The translations under genes were made by a program, and so were the position numbers. Below the pieces are notes generated by a model. That model worked only from the letters and a program-made list of their open reading frames with translations, had not been told where the DNA came from and did no database searches. Below, piece by piece: positions 12,370-24,347 of a DNA stretch of 64,000 bases. The stretch covers positions 92,736,004 to 92,800,003 of the forward strand of contig NC_091015.1 in NCBI RefSeq assembly GCF_041296385.1. Reading direction: 5' to 3'. The first letter of the stretch is position 1. The number at the start of each line of letters is the position of its first letter. This DNA comes from Aphelocoma coerulescens. Taxonomy: Eukaryota; Chordata; Aves; Passeriformes; Corvidae.

Positions 12370-12750
12370 CTGTGAAACTTGGAAAATTTAAACCAAAAAC
12401 TGCAATGAGCTCTTTGTTTACAGTCCTTGCTGATGGCGATGTGCAAGTTGTGGTGGCCCTAGGGGTGCCAGCAGCCTTGAGTGTCCTTGCCCAGCCCTGC
12501 CTTAACAATGCCCCAGCAGAGCCTGGTGCCCAGCTCACTACAGCCCTTCCTTGTCCTGCTCTGCCCAGTAATGGGCCCCACCAAGCTGGGCCCACATCCC
12601 AGCTCATTGTTGTTCCATCCCCAGGGAGGTGCCCAATGCCCAGGGTTCCCTGATGCCCTGCAGCTGCCCTGCTCGTGGCTGGGGTGTTGGGATGGGCACA
12701 CACAGACCCATGGGCAGCCACTGTTCTTTTGCTGCTTCCTGCCACAAACT
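12370..12750. other. GC-rich patch, unassigned
   Basis: A short island rich in CCCTGCCCAG- and GGGCCCACC-like strings sits between AT-rich flanks. Open frames run through it on both strands (12362-12877 minus, 171 codons; 12481-12906 plus, 141 codons). This is what GC-rich DNA with few stops gives by chance, and neither protein has a recognisable motif. It may be part of an unrecognised repeat. Confidence 0.3.
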
Positions 12751-15235
12751 GTCTTTCTAGGGGGTCTTTTGGGGATCCACTCCTATTTTCCTCTAAAAGC
12801 AATGGATTCCAGCTTTTCTGAAAAAACTTATTACTGGGTTCTGCATCTTCTGCCTCAACAGAGTGTTTTGAAGACACTGCTGAAAATACCTTTCAGTTTT
12901 GTTTGACAGGTACTTTCTACCATGCAAGGCATATGCTAGCTGTTTGTGTCGCGTAGCGGATCTACTGCATTTTGTGTTCCTGCTTCTCAGTTTAGCCCTG
13001 TGCTGGGAAAGGGATGGAATCCAAACCTGGGAAAACTTCCTGAAAAGCAGCATTTAATGCCTTCAGATCTTAGACCTCCCTCTTGACTTCTTCACTTTGA
13101 TGATGTCACCTGTTTTGCAGTGTTAACCACAGTCCTTGTACTGTAAGCAAGGGCTTTCCCTTTAACAGGTCAGCTATCATACTGCCTTTTTAGTACTCAT
13201 CTCAGTAATACAGAGACATCTCAACCTCTGGCAGTAATGATGAAGGCAGATGGGCTGTACAGCCTGGCCTTTTTGGCTTTGAAACTGCTTGTGACCCCTG
13301 TACTATGACTATCATGCATCTCTCATGCCCTTCTGATGGCAGTGCTTAACAGCAGATGGAGTAAGGACAAGCCTTGTAGGATATCTCCATTGCACCATTC
13401 TTGAATGCCAAACACTCCAGCCTCATCCAAGCTAGATAACAGAAGGATTTTTTTCATTGAGAATCTCTGCTGGGCCTGTTAATTTGCATTGTTAATCGAT
13501 GTGTTGCTCATAGAATAACTGCCATCCGTGGATTTGCTGCCTGTGTGTGCAAATGGGTTTATGATTCTTCTGAACTCCATTCATCTTGAGACAGAGGTTT
13601 TCTCTTTTCCTTCTTGCCCTGCCCTGGGACTTGGCCTGTTTGGTACTGTGTGCCTGATTCTGCCTTCTGGATATAAAACAGAAGAAACCCACCAGCACAG
13701 AAATCTTTTTACACAGCTACAGAGTAGGCCCTTCTACCTGTGACTAGACTTCAGAAGAAGGACGACCTGCATCTCAAAGTCACAATGTCACTGAAGTTTC
13801 TATTGATTTCTGCAGTATTGGTGGGTGCTCAGCAGTTTTGTTCTGCTTGCTGACTACATGCATGGGTTAAATCACACTCAGCTGCATTATGAGACAAGCT
13901 GTAGACACAAAAGTCCCCAAACCCTACTTTTACCTTCATATTCTCTTTCAAATGCAAGTGAAGAAAGGTCTGAATTAATTAGTGGAGAAGCTGCAGAACA
14001 CCCAAGAGAATGTCTTGATTCATTTGTTTTAGAACAGTTAGATGTAGCAAAACTCATGGAGAACAACACTGAAGTGGGTGGCTCCTAGGGAGTCAATACT
14101 AGTTTTTCACTAAATGCTCAAAATTATGCACATTTTTAATATCTTTATTCACTGTATGCAGTGCAGTGGATCAGAGCCAGACTTCAATATGAGGATTGTA
14201 AAAAATATCTCCAGTGCTTTTTCCATTTTTATTTGTTGTGATCTGTTAATCTTAGCAAACAATGCAACATTTTTTGAGACTCTTCCTTCTTCCTCTTCCC
14301 CTGTGCTTGACATGCCTTCTGGGCTCCTTTCCCACCCCTTATAAATTTAGATATTGAAATGACGAAGTTCAGAAGCCTGATAACTTCCTCATTATTGAGG
14401 CGGAAGTTATTATAAATATTTCTCCCTGCAAAGTACCGGGAGGTAGGGTCTGTGCTCTCACTGCACTCTCCATTTTGTAGCTTAGATCTGAAAAAGATAT
14501 GGCTGAAGGTATGATGCACATGCATCAGCTACGTACAAAAGCCTCAGCCTACGTAGAAATATAAGTTGTTGAGTGCTCAGGATTTGTTGTTTTATTTGTT
14601 TCAGAGTTTTTTAAATGACAATAAACTGTGAGTAAATAGTTCTGAAGTACCACACTGATTTCTGCTGGCAACAGAGTGTTAAGTGTTTTTCAATAGAGAG
14701 CAAAACTTCAGCAGCAGAAGTAATAGATATACTGTGGCTGTTTAGTATTAATCAATTAGGCGCTCATGCAACAAAGTTTTCTTCCTAAAGCCCTCCAGCT
14801 GTGGCCATAGCTTTTTTCTAAAAAAAGGTGTCTGCCAGCCAGAAAGAAGAGAGATTTTAACAGAGAATGGGTTACATGTTGTTCTTACACTGTTTCCTCT
14901 GAGTTTTCTCCTCTTCCTTATCAGTATGTTAATGTTCAGGAAAACCTTTTTCCTCTGCACTTAATTCTAGTTTTCTGCCTGTTACTAATTAATTTTTTTA
15001 ATGATTAGGGTTTCCTGGGAGCAGATAATGTCTTCTTGAGCCTTTATCAGACCTGATGAATTTGATGAATGACACTAAAAGTCTGTTTTTTCTTCCTATT
15101 TGGCTGGACAGGTTCTCTGCTATTTTCCATCTCAGATAACTTGATCAAGATAACATTTCCAATCTAAAACTGGGATCTATAATCTTGTATGTCTGCCTTG
15201 ATATAAAATGTAGTCTATTTATTTGATTTATTTTT
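12751..15235. other. Unique sequence, no gene seen
   Basis: No transposon or exon recognised. Overlapping short ORFs on both strands (for example 13492-13698 minus, 13528-13743 plus, 13825-14088 plus) have no known relatives that I can see. Confidence 0.55.
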
Positions 15236-15240
15236 TCTTA

Positions 15241-15858
15241 TGTGGTAGGTTGACCCCATCTGGAGGCTAAGCCTCCACCAGTAACTCTCTCATTAAGCCC
15301 AGCTAGGGGTGGGGGGGAGAAAGAATCAGAGGGACAAAAGTGAGATAACTCAAGGTAAAGACAGCTTAATAGGTGAGACAAAGCTGCAAGCAGAAGCAAA
15401 CCAAAATAAGGTGTTCACCCACTATTCCTCATCACCAGGCAGAGGTTTAGTGGCTTCCCAGAAAGCAAGGCTACATCATGCCTAACAATTCCGGGGGAAG
15501 ATAAATACTATAGCCCCAAAGGTTCTCCCTTCCTCCTCTTGCTGAGTTTTTACTGTTGTGCACATGGTTATATGGTTTGAAGTATCCCTCTGATAAGTTT
15601 GGGTCAGCTGTCTTGGCTATGCTTGCTCCCAATCTCTTTCACGCCCCCAGCCTACTGGGGAGCAGAGTGAGAAGAAGGAAAGAAAAAACCCCACTAAAAA
15701 CCCCTTGATGCTGTACAAGCAGTGCTCAGTGATAGCCAAAACACTGGTGTGTTATCAATGCTGTTTTAGCCTTTAATCACAAATTTCCAGATTCAAAACA
15801 CACCACCATACAGGCTGCTATGAAGACAATTAAATCCATCCCAGCCAGACCCAGCACA
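15241..15858 (-). mobile_element. Solo LTR of an avian endogenous retrovirus (ERVL-like)
   Basis: On its own strand the element begins TGTGCTGGGTCTGGCTGGGA and ends with a TCAACCTACCACA block. This is close to a widespread bird LTR whose ends read TG...CA. It is bounded by an exact 5-bp duplication, TCTTA, at 15236-15240 and 15859-15863. Further family blocks are visible: 'TTCATAGCAGCCTGTATGG' near the 5' end, 'GTTATCAATGCTG' on the plus strand near 15752, 'TTTGGGTCAGCTGTCTTGGC' near 15600 and the 'AGACAGCTTAATAGG' block near 15360. The 618-bp length, single duplication and absence of internal sequence indicate a solo LTR. The ERVL assignment rests on remembered similarity and the 5-bp duplication. 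Confidence 0.88.
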
Positions 15859-15863
15859 TCTTA

Positions 15864-18800
15864 TTAAACTTCTGAGTTAAACGGTATGTGCAGATGGATT
15901 TAATTAAGGTATTGGTCTGATCCATAATCATTAGTAATTTAAATTGAAACACCTTTTTTTTTTTTAATAACATGTATATTTTGTTTTGCAGTAAATTGTT
16001 GAGAAATTGTATTTTTATTGAGTTTATGTTTTAGAACTTCTGGGAAAAAAACATATAAATTTTAGTGTTCCCTTCTTCATTGACTGAGTTCACTAATTCA
16101 GACATGCTGTTAAATAGATGTGGATCAAAATTCCTCTGCAATCATCATAGGTCAGGCCAGCTATAGGTTTTCAGGCCTTAAAAATGCAGAAATATCTTTC
16201 AATGCTAGACTCTCGGTAAAGAAATCTCTCTGCCAAACTGAAGTCTAGCAGTCTAGCTCTGGAAAGATGCTCATTTAATATTTCCTTAATTCAAAAGTCC
16301 TCAGCAGATGAAATAGAGGAAGAGAAGACAGACCAACAGGATTTATCAGGGAAGAGAGTAAAACCTGAGCTTTGGAAGAAAGTAAAATACCACAGTTTGA
16401 ATTAAAATATTAACTCCAGTGTAATTTGTCCTACACTCAATTCATGCATAGTTTGGTCGCTTTTATATTCCTTTTATTTAGGGATACATGGTTTACTTCC
16501 ATAGCTTTTAGATTTTGGGATTAGAAAGATCCATACCCTGAAGCAGGATTAACATTACCTCTAGGGGAATGCCTAGCAGTGCTCTCTGCGAGCAGATGGC
16601 TTTCAGATGTTTGGCTTTCCAGATGATTTTGTGGCTCACAAACTACAAAAAAAAATGGCCTCTAGTATGAACAGGTCACCAACAGGCTGGGGGACAACTG
16701 CATTTTTGATATCAGGAATATGTTGTAAAATCACAATTCCATTCTCTATTTGTAGATCAGAATTTTTTGCTATTGTAACTCTGAAGTGGGAGGAGAGAGA
16801 ACTGCCCATCTTTCAGACATCTCCAGAAAGCCACAAGTGGTGTCAGGGAGGGAAAGTGCTGTTACATTCTCTTGTGCTTGATTTCATCAGATCTTTTATT
16901 GTGGATATGAGCTACTGCATCAGCAGTTGAGACAAAAAACAGGTGTTGTGGGGAGAAGTAAAATGGGTCAGCTTACATCAGCTGTGAAGGTATCTAAGTC
17001 GTCTTACTTCACTGAAGATTTGGCCTTTGCTTCTCAGCAAAACATTTAGTAGCTTCTTAAAAAGTTAGAAGCCATCCATAGCACCAGCACTGAAGAACTA
17101 TAAGCAGGACAGCCTCATCAATGAAGTGGATATTTGTAAGTATTATGGACTTATTCACTGGATTTCCACAGATAATTCCTTTTTCTTTCCTTTCTGTAAG
17201 ACAATGAACATTTTGCAAATTTATGCTTTGTTATCAGGAACGTCCCATTTATATGATTTTAGTTTTGAGGATATATAACTGGGCTTGTATTTGGTTTGCT
17301 GATGGTGATTTTTGTTGTTGTTTTTCAGAGCTTTTTGTAAATACTTGAATCTGGGCTTCTGGGATGCAAATTTTGTATAGTAGTTCTTCTTTGAAAGATT
17401 AGTTACTTAATTTCCTGAACTGGTAGCATTTTGTATCCTCTTTTTACACTGAAGTATCTGACTCTTGATGATTAAATGGAAATTTGAATTCCTTATATGT
17501 CTTTTCATCTTTGAGGTGCTTTTAATGCTGTAATTTGGAACATATTTTGAACTTTTTAAAAACTTTAGAAGAGTTTCTGAAACTGTTTCTACAAATTTTG
17601 GCAGAAACGCCCCAAATTTTCATTGGTAATTCACTCTCAGTTTCAAGTCACTTGTCACTGAAAACTTGTGAAATCTCCTAAAGTTTACCTTCTCTAGTAA
17701 TAACATCCCAAATTCTCCATATTTGGTAGTGCCAATAGTCGAGTGTATTGGAGTAAGCCCCAGTATATTGTAAACTATAACATAAAGCAGAGGAAATTTA
17801 AATTATTTTAATACAGCAATTAAACCACATAGATAAAAAAAGTCAGGTAAATAAAAAATATAAATGTTACCATAGTAGTAATTGCTTGGCTATGCTGAGT
17901 GATTTATGTAACATTGTTGCCATAGTAATACGTGCATACAATTATTTGTTAAGTGTGTTCAGTGTGGTAAAATCAATATTGCTCTGGGAACAATAACCTT
18001 ATATTATCTTGACCTCTGCATATTGAAATGTTTGCCTTTACTGTTGCATTAAGTCTGTTACAATTTTCTTGGATTTAAAAGATACTGAAAAGTGCTGAGG
18101 AGGTGGGGCAGGCATGGGGAGTAGAAAATCCCCAGCTTACCCGGTGAAACAATTATAAACCTTAACAGAAATGAAAGTAAACTAGGCTTTAATGCTGTAG
18201 GATTTTTGTTTTGTGTTGATGTTGACCTCTCACTCAGAAGTTCCCTAATAGGTAAAATCATGTTGCACATGAAACACACAGGTAATTGGTCAACGAGAAA
18301 CTCCGTGAAATGATTTTTTTAACATGGTGATGGATGTAGTGAGTCTCTTGGAATCTCATCATTTTAAACTGTGTCATAACAAATGTCCATCATTTTTCAG
18401 TGATACTTAAACTAAATTAAACTTCTCTAAAAGTGGAGAAGAACAAAGTGGTAATAGATTTGCTTTCAGCCTTCTAGCTGTGGTTCACATGAATTGTGGT
18501 AGGGTCTACACTTATATAACCTAACCAAAATTGTGTTTGTACTACTGTGCTCTTATGTGTCATAGTTTTCCTAGTGGCTAATTCCATGACCCTTACATCT
18601 GTTGCTTTTGCATACTGGATATACCTTGCCATTCACTCAAATATTTGTGGAGTAAAGTACTTTTCAGCCTGAAAAATAGTGCAGAACATTTCCCTAAACT
18701 CATCAGTGGTCGTTCTTTACAGTTTTACATTTGCTAGTACAAGTAAGATAACATCTTCCTTTGTATCTTCAGGAAGAAGAGCAAAACGCAAATACTTTAT

Positions 18801-20348
18801 TGGGTTGGTTTTGGTTTGGTTTTTTTTTTAATAGATAAATCTCCGCATTCAGGGATTTGTCAGCCTATGTGTTTCCCTATCTTTTCTCCATTTTTGCTGT
18901 ACTTATGAAACAGCCTTTTTTGCACAAATAGAAGAAAAAACCCATCACGATACAGGCATCAACTGTCATGTTGATGACTGTTAAAATAAAGAGTTCAGTA
19001 CCACAACACTTTAAAATACATAATATTGATTAAATGAAGGCCAACCTTGCACTTTGAGCATTGTTAGAGTAATTTAGACCCTTAGAAATATGCAGGGTGA
19101 GTGGACATGTAGGGTGAAAAATGACAGATTAGAATAGCAACTCTTGAATTTTCAAATAGTTGGATGCAGACCACAAATCCTTTCCCACATGTTACCATAG
19201 ATCCAGAGTTGAGAGCAGAATCAGAATTTGAGGGCTCTGGTTCATCTCTGCTTTCTGTAACAAAGAATCCTCTCCTGTGACAGACATCTTCTCCTCAGGG
19301 GGAGGATCCTAATGTGCCATAGGGTGACCTTAAATCTGGCTTTCTCCAGAAGGACAAGAGCCCGTGTCACTGGCCTTACAATCTCATTTTGAAAAAAATC
19401 CACACAATTAAAGCAGGGAGAAGGGAACAGCTCTTGACTGCATAGAAATTAGATGTCTTAAACCTTTAAATTTGAAGACATATGCTAGTTACTACACCTT
19501 CCATTGAAAGCCAGTGACCATTGGTGGGTAATGAGCACAAAAGTTTTGGAGCAGGAGCTGAAAGGAAGATGTGTTTGGCCTCTTTTTTTTCTACACCAAC
19601 ACACCACTGGACACACCATTTTCTTCCATGGTATGTCTTGGCTTTACACTTTAACTATGTCTTTGTTACCAGTAGCCATGGTTTCACAAAGATAAAATAT
19701 CTGGCCTTGGTTCTGAAGTTGCTTTATGCATAATGATAGCTGGCTCTGTTCTGTGTAGAGCACAGAGCACAGGCTCTAGTTTAGCTCAGGACACAATCAT
19801 CCTATTTTTTTTTTTAGGATGGGCAGAATATTTTATGTGTTCAAAGTCCACTAGTGCCTAAGGCAGAATCTCCCACACATTATAGACAAGTTTCTTGTAA
19901 GTGATAAGGAAATCCTCAAATGAACTCTTTGGAGAAACAAGCGAGCGAGGCTGCGGTGACACATACAGAGCTTTGCAGTGGGTGTTGTTTGCTCTTGCTT
20001 GTGATGAGCTCAAGTGATGGGGGCTGCCCAGTTTGTAAAGTCTCCAGCAGAGTCATAAACTCTTCTATGGGACAGAGACTGAGCTTTAAGGAAGAGAGGA
20101 ATGAGTTTGAGGAACTGTGAGAAATGGACTGCAATCTCTTCCCTAGAAGGCTGTAAGGTAGAATTGTGTGTGTCTATATTTTGCCCAAGTAAGCTGCTGA
20201 AGCAGGGTTTAGGACCCAGTGTAGTGAAGTGAAATGGAAAAACAAGCACATGAAAAAATAAATAAAAGCTGAATGAGAAATCAAGAAAATGGTTTGGTGA
20301 TTGAAAGGATTTTTTGCAACCTTAAACAGATTGTTTATTTTGTTTACT
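15864..20348. other. AT-rich unique sequence, no gene seen
   Basis: No exon or transposon recognised. A 107-codon ORF at 16607-16930 on the plus strand has no known motif. A G/T-rich tract lies at about 18802-18830. A possible regulatory motif pair is listed separately at 17866-17928. Confidence 0.5.
17866..17928 (+). promoter_or_regulatory. Pair of X-box-like (RFX-type) motifs, candidate
   Basis: GTTACCATAGTAG at 17866-17878 and GTTGCCATAGTAA at 17916-17928 both resemble the RFX X-box consensus GTTRCCATGGYAAC, in the same orientation and exactly 50 bp apart. TGCTGAGTGAT, a half-MARE/AP-1-like string, lies between them at about 17894-17904. The match is seen in the sequence; function is inference. 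Motifs of this length also arise by chance in a 64-kb window. Confidence 0.3.
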
Positions 20349-20634
20349 TGTATTACCGCAGGCCTGGGCCCTATGGTTTATCACCGTGTCCTGCAGCCAT
20401 AGGGAGGAGGAGGAGAGAAGATCCAGCAGGCAGGAATTGTGCAGCAAGATTGATTGATTTATTTAATTATTTAAAAATTCTTTTATAGACTTTTTTCTTC
20501 ATAATCTAATTGGACAAAGGATCAGCCACCCCTTGGGGTGATTGGCTAAAATCCTAAAACATCCATTGTCAAAATATTTTTCTACTATACTATAAACAAG
20601 ACTTTTCAAGTTGCAGGTGGCTTGGTTGTTTACA
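20349..20634 (-). mobile_element. Compact LTR (about 286 bp) of an endogenous retrovirus
   Basis: On the minus strand the segment reads TGTAAACAACC... to ...GCGGTAATACA, with TG...CA ends. In the correct order it holds a CCAAT-type string (GTCCAATTAG, about 20517-20508), a TATA box (TATAAAAG, about 20489-20482) and a polyadenylation signal (AATAAA, about 20466-20461). The segment just outside its 5' end reads AGAAGAGGTAGCAGGGAA on the minus strand, which resembles a polypurine tract, so this may be a 3' LTR with some internal sequence left. The flanks TTTACT and TTCCCT match at only 4 of 6 positions, so a target duplication is not established. Confidence 0.68.
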
Positions 20635-21072
20635 TTCCCTGCTACCTCTTCTGCGTGAGAGAAAAGTCTCTCATGGACTTAGAAAATAGCAAGAAAATCC
20701 TTGCTAGCAGCATTTTTGTATCTACATACTTGTAATAAAAGCAAGGGTAATATAGCACTCCACACCAGAAACAGGAGGTCGAGGAGAGGCCAGTAGCCTG
20801 CAGAGAGGGGCAATAAGAGATGTCTGAAACATGGAGTGTCAGTTTGGCCCTCTGACCAGTTGGATTGGTATCCACGCCTCCAGGGCTAGGACATTCTGGG
20901 TGTAACGCGCTCTGCATTACAGCAGCAATGCATTATACCAGTAATGCAGTACCCCTGGTGCTCCTGGAGGTTGCTTTGTCACTGACCCCTTGAACAGCCT
21001 TCACATATGGTGAGTGGGAAAGACTAAGCCCATTGCTTAGGGTTCTTCTGGAGGAATGAGAGAGGTAGCAGG
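20635..21072. other. Possible retroviral internal remnant next to the LTR
   Basis: This segment abuts the 5' side of the compact LTR. It is bracketed by a 12-bp inverted repeat, CCTGCTACCTCT at 20638-20649 and AGAGGTAGCAGG at 21061-21072. A plus-strand AATAAA occurs at 20734-20739. The 91-codon minus-strand ORF at 20642-20917 has no recognisable retroviral domain. It could be the 3' end of an ERV internal region, a second inserted element, or unique DNA. Confidence 0.3.
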
Positions 21073-24000
21073 CACCTCTTCAGAGAGGATCGAGAAAAGA
21101 ATCCACATACCTCCAATTAAAAATGGAGCTAATGAGCAAAATGGGAATGCTTGTCCTCCTCAACTAGAACGTTGAATCCTGCTGTGGATTTTTCTTACGT
21201 GAATTTTATTGGAAGTTTCCTAAATAAAATATTTTGAAAAATTCAGACATTCAAAAGGTAAAACAAAAAGCTCAAACACTAAATAGAGATGGAAAAACTC
21301 ATTGAGGTCACCTAACTTTGCTTCTGCCTCTGGGAAGGTTTTTTGCCTATTTTTTGAGGGGGTGGCCATTAATTTTTATATTTGGATGGGAAGATTTTTG
21401 TTTTGGACAGAAATTCTTTCTTTTATGTAGCCACACATTTTACTTAAAAAAATATTCAAACATGATATGTAGAATATTTTCAGTGAGATAAAATTTTTAT
21501 GTACTGTGCTGTTTTCTCAAAAACTGAGTATCTATATTGGTTTTAGCTATTAAGGTCTTTGTCTTGCTGCTAGTTTTGATCAGAAATCCAGATAGCTGAA
21601 ATAATGCTTTGTGAAACATTTGGAGTTTTTTATGTTTCAACAAGAAGGAAAAATCTGAATGTTGATAAGAAATGGAGTGCTCCTGCTGGAATAGTTGTTA
21701 CTATTTAATTTGTGGACCAAATGATGATTGACATTGTTAGTACATTTTTGAAGTAGAGCCTAAAAATCTGTGGTGCCTCTTTAGTGGTAGCATGTCTTAA
21801 TAAACAGTTTGTGGTTTTTTGCACACCCTCCAGCATCATTGATCTCTATCCTGACTGGGGACTTCAAATAAGAAATAACAAAATACCTTGAGGGAACTGC
21901 TCTCATGGTGTTAGTTAACTTAGCTACATTAACTCACCATCATGAAACGTGCTTGAAGAGGAGAGAAATGAAATATTGTTTGACTGCTGCTTGCTGAAAA
22001 CTCTGCCACTAATAGCTGATGGATTTGTAGTGTTCAATAAAGAAGTAACCTGTTGCAGTTATAATTGTGCATGGCACAGTGAATTATGGTGAAGTGATTG
22101 CTCACCTAAGGCTGAAATTGCCAGTGATGCATTTCTTGGGGAAGTTCTACTAGGAGAATAGTTTTTATAGCACATAAAAGATACCAGGTATGGGAGTATC
22201 CACAAAGCAACAACACTGAGAATGGTGCGCTGTCATAAAGTATATGAAGGAGCAAAGGGAGTGGGACAGAGGCAGAAAAGGACCATTAGTTTTGCTGTAC
22301 TGTTGGCAGAAGAACTATACTGATAGATGCATATGGCTCTCCTTTGCTCCAATTTGAGGAGCAATCAGCAGAATGCACTTTCTGAAAGTGTGCTGCTGTG
22401 GTGATAAGTCTGTTAACTTCAAGAAAAAACACCCAAAAGAGAGCTGTGATTCAAAATGCTCTGCAGGTGATGTCCCTTCTCTCCCAGAAGCACCATTTTC
22501 AACACTGCTGCCTCTTTGTTCATGAGGCTATTAAACAGAGGAAAAAATCAATACATAATTTATCTTTCCACATGTGGCAGAGTTCAACAAAGTGAAAGAA
22601 ACTGATAGTAACTGAAGAAAAAAGCAGTGGTTTTGGTATTATGCTGGAAAGGAAAATCAGGTTTTATAGAAGCAGTTTTAATGTGCTTTAGTATCTGTTG
22701 CATATGTCAATGTCATATGTGAAAGTGAATGTTGCATACATACATTTGATAGCTGGCTTTGTGCAGGGGTTTCAGGAAAAAATCAGGAACTGATGCGCAC
22801 TACTAGGGATGGGAGGTGATAACAGCAACATTATTCTAATCAAGAGTGCAAATCTCCATTCTAGAACATGAAAAGCTCAGACTCAAGTCTTCCTGTGTCT
22901 AATGAGGCTTTAAAACTCATGTTTTGCCTTCCAAGAAAAAGAAAAATTAAAACATGTTCAGAGAGACAGGTTGGTTTGTTTTGTCTTATATCTTTATTGT
23001 CCTGCATTCACCTCCATGAGTGTGATGTAGTGGCTCAGGAACAAGATACAGCTCCATGGGAATTCTGCATGCAGGAGTGTTTCTCTGGGAAAGGAAATAA
23101 ATTGGAGAATCTCCAGGTGGCTTCCTCAGAGGCTTGTTTTTGGGCTCATGAGCTCCAAATTTTGTGGAGCTCCCAAACAATCTATGGAAGCAGGAGGGTT
23201 GTCAGCTCTCCAGGCTTTTAAAAATCCCTGCTGCTAAAAGAAGGGCTTCCTCATAACTGTCTGACAATGACTCTGCCTAATGAATGAATAGTTCTGTAAT
23301 TGTGGCTATGGCAAATGATCGATTCACTGCCAGCTGTAAAGCATTAGGAATTGTAGTTTGTGCACAGTGTGTGCTCTGAAGCTTGATGTCTAGAGTCAAA
23401 ATTAAAATGGTTTGTGTTTTATTCAGCTATTTGTACTTCATGCAGCAGAAGTGTTTAACAGCATTTAGGCTATTGTCAAAAATGCTACTGTGTTTATTCA
23501 TCTTTGCACATCTCTGGCTGTTCAGGGGCATGAGAGACATATGCCTGGTGTATCTTGGAGTTTCTCTTCAGTTCTGGGCAGCTGGTGCTGCAAAAGACAG
23601 GTCATTTTTTCTGACAGTCAGTTGCTATGACAGTATCACTTTACCTCCAGGATTTCCTCATTTTGGTGTATTATTTATTGCTATGTGAGATCTCGGGAGC
23701 TCACTGTAATTGTCACTCTCTAACACAAATACCTTGACTATGAATCTCCATCCTTTTCTTGCAAACACAATATAAAAGCGGAAGTGTATTCTTTATGTGA
23801 TATTGTCTAATTCCCTTCACTGGTGTTTTGAATCCAGGTGAACAAACTCGCTAGACTGGCAAAGTGATGCTCTGAAATAGGTCAGGAGCATGGAATTTCT
23901 GCCAGACCTTCATTCCGGGCCCTGGAACTCCAATGTTTAAATGTTGCAATCGGAGTTTACGGGTTTGGACTTTGCAAGTATCTGAGGGTATTTTGAGGAC

Positions 24001-24153
24001 AAGATATTCAGATTTGGAAATTGTTGGAAAATGAACCAGTGCCTATACTTTATCATACAGCCTTAAACACTTCCCTTGAAGGAAGAATTTCCTGCATTTC
24101 TCATATCTGCATTAAGGATTTTTCAGATTAAAATTTTGAATGACTGGGTGCCA
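21073..24153. other. Unique AT-rich sequence, no gene seen
   Basis: No exon or transposon recognised. The longest ORFs (22868-23221 plus, 117 codons; 23383-23688 plus, 101 codons) show no known domain. The second is cysteine- and phenylalanine-rich in the way AT-rich noncoding DNA often is. Confidence 0.5.
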
Positions 24154-24158
24154 ACATC

Positions 24159-24315
24159 TGTCTCGGTTTGAAAGACAGGTGTCTGCTAAGGAAGGCAGAA
24201 GCCCCCCTTGAAGTGGCAGATGTAACCCCTTTCCCTCTGAGTTATTATGATTTTGAAATCAAGGGTCTTTAGGCAAAGATGTGGGAAATAGGAATAACAG
24301 TTCTTTACTATATAT

Positions 24316-24347
<32 letters not shown>

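Noticed and set aside
20349..20634. Target-site duplication around the compact LTR
   Set aside because: The flanking hexamers TTTACT and TTCCCT agree at only four positions, too weak to claim; the right flank may also be internal sequence.
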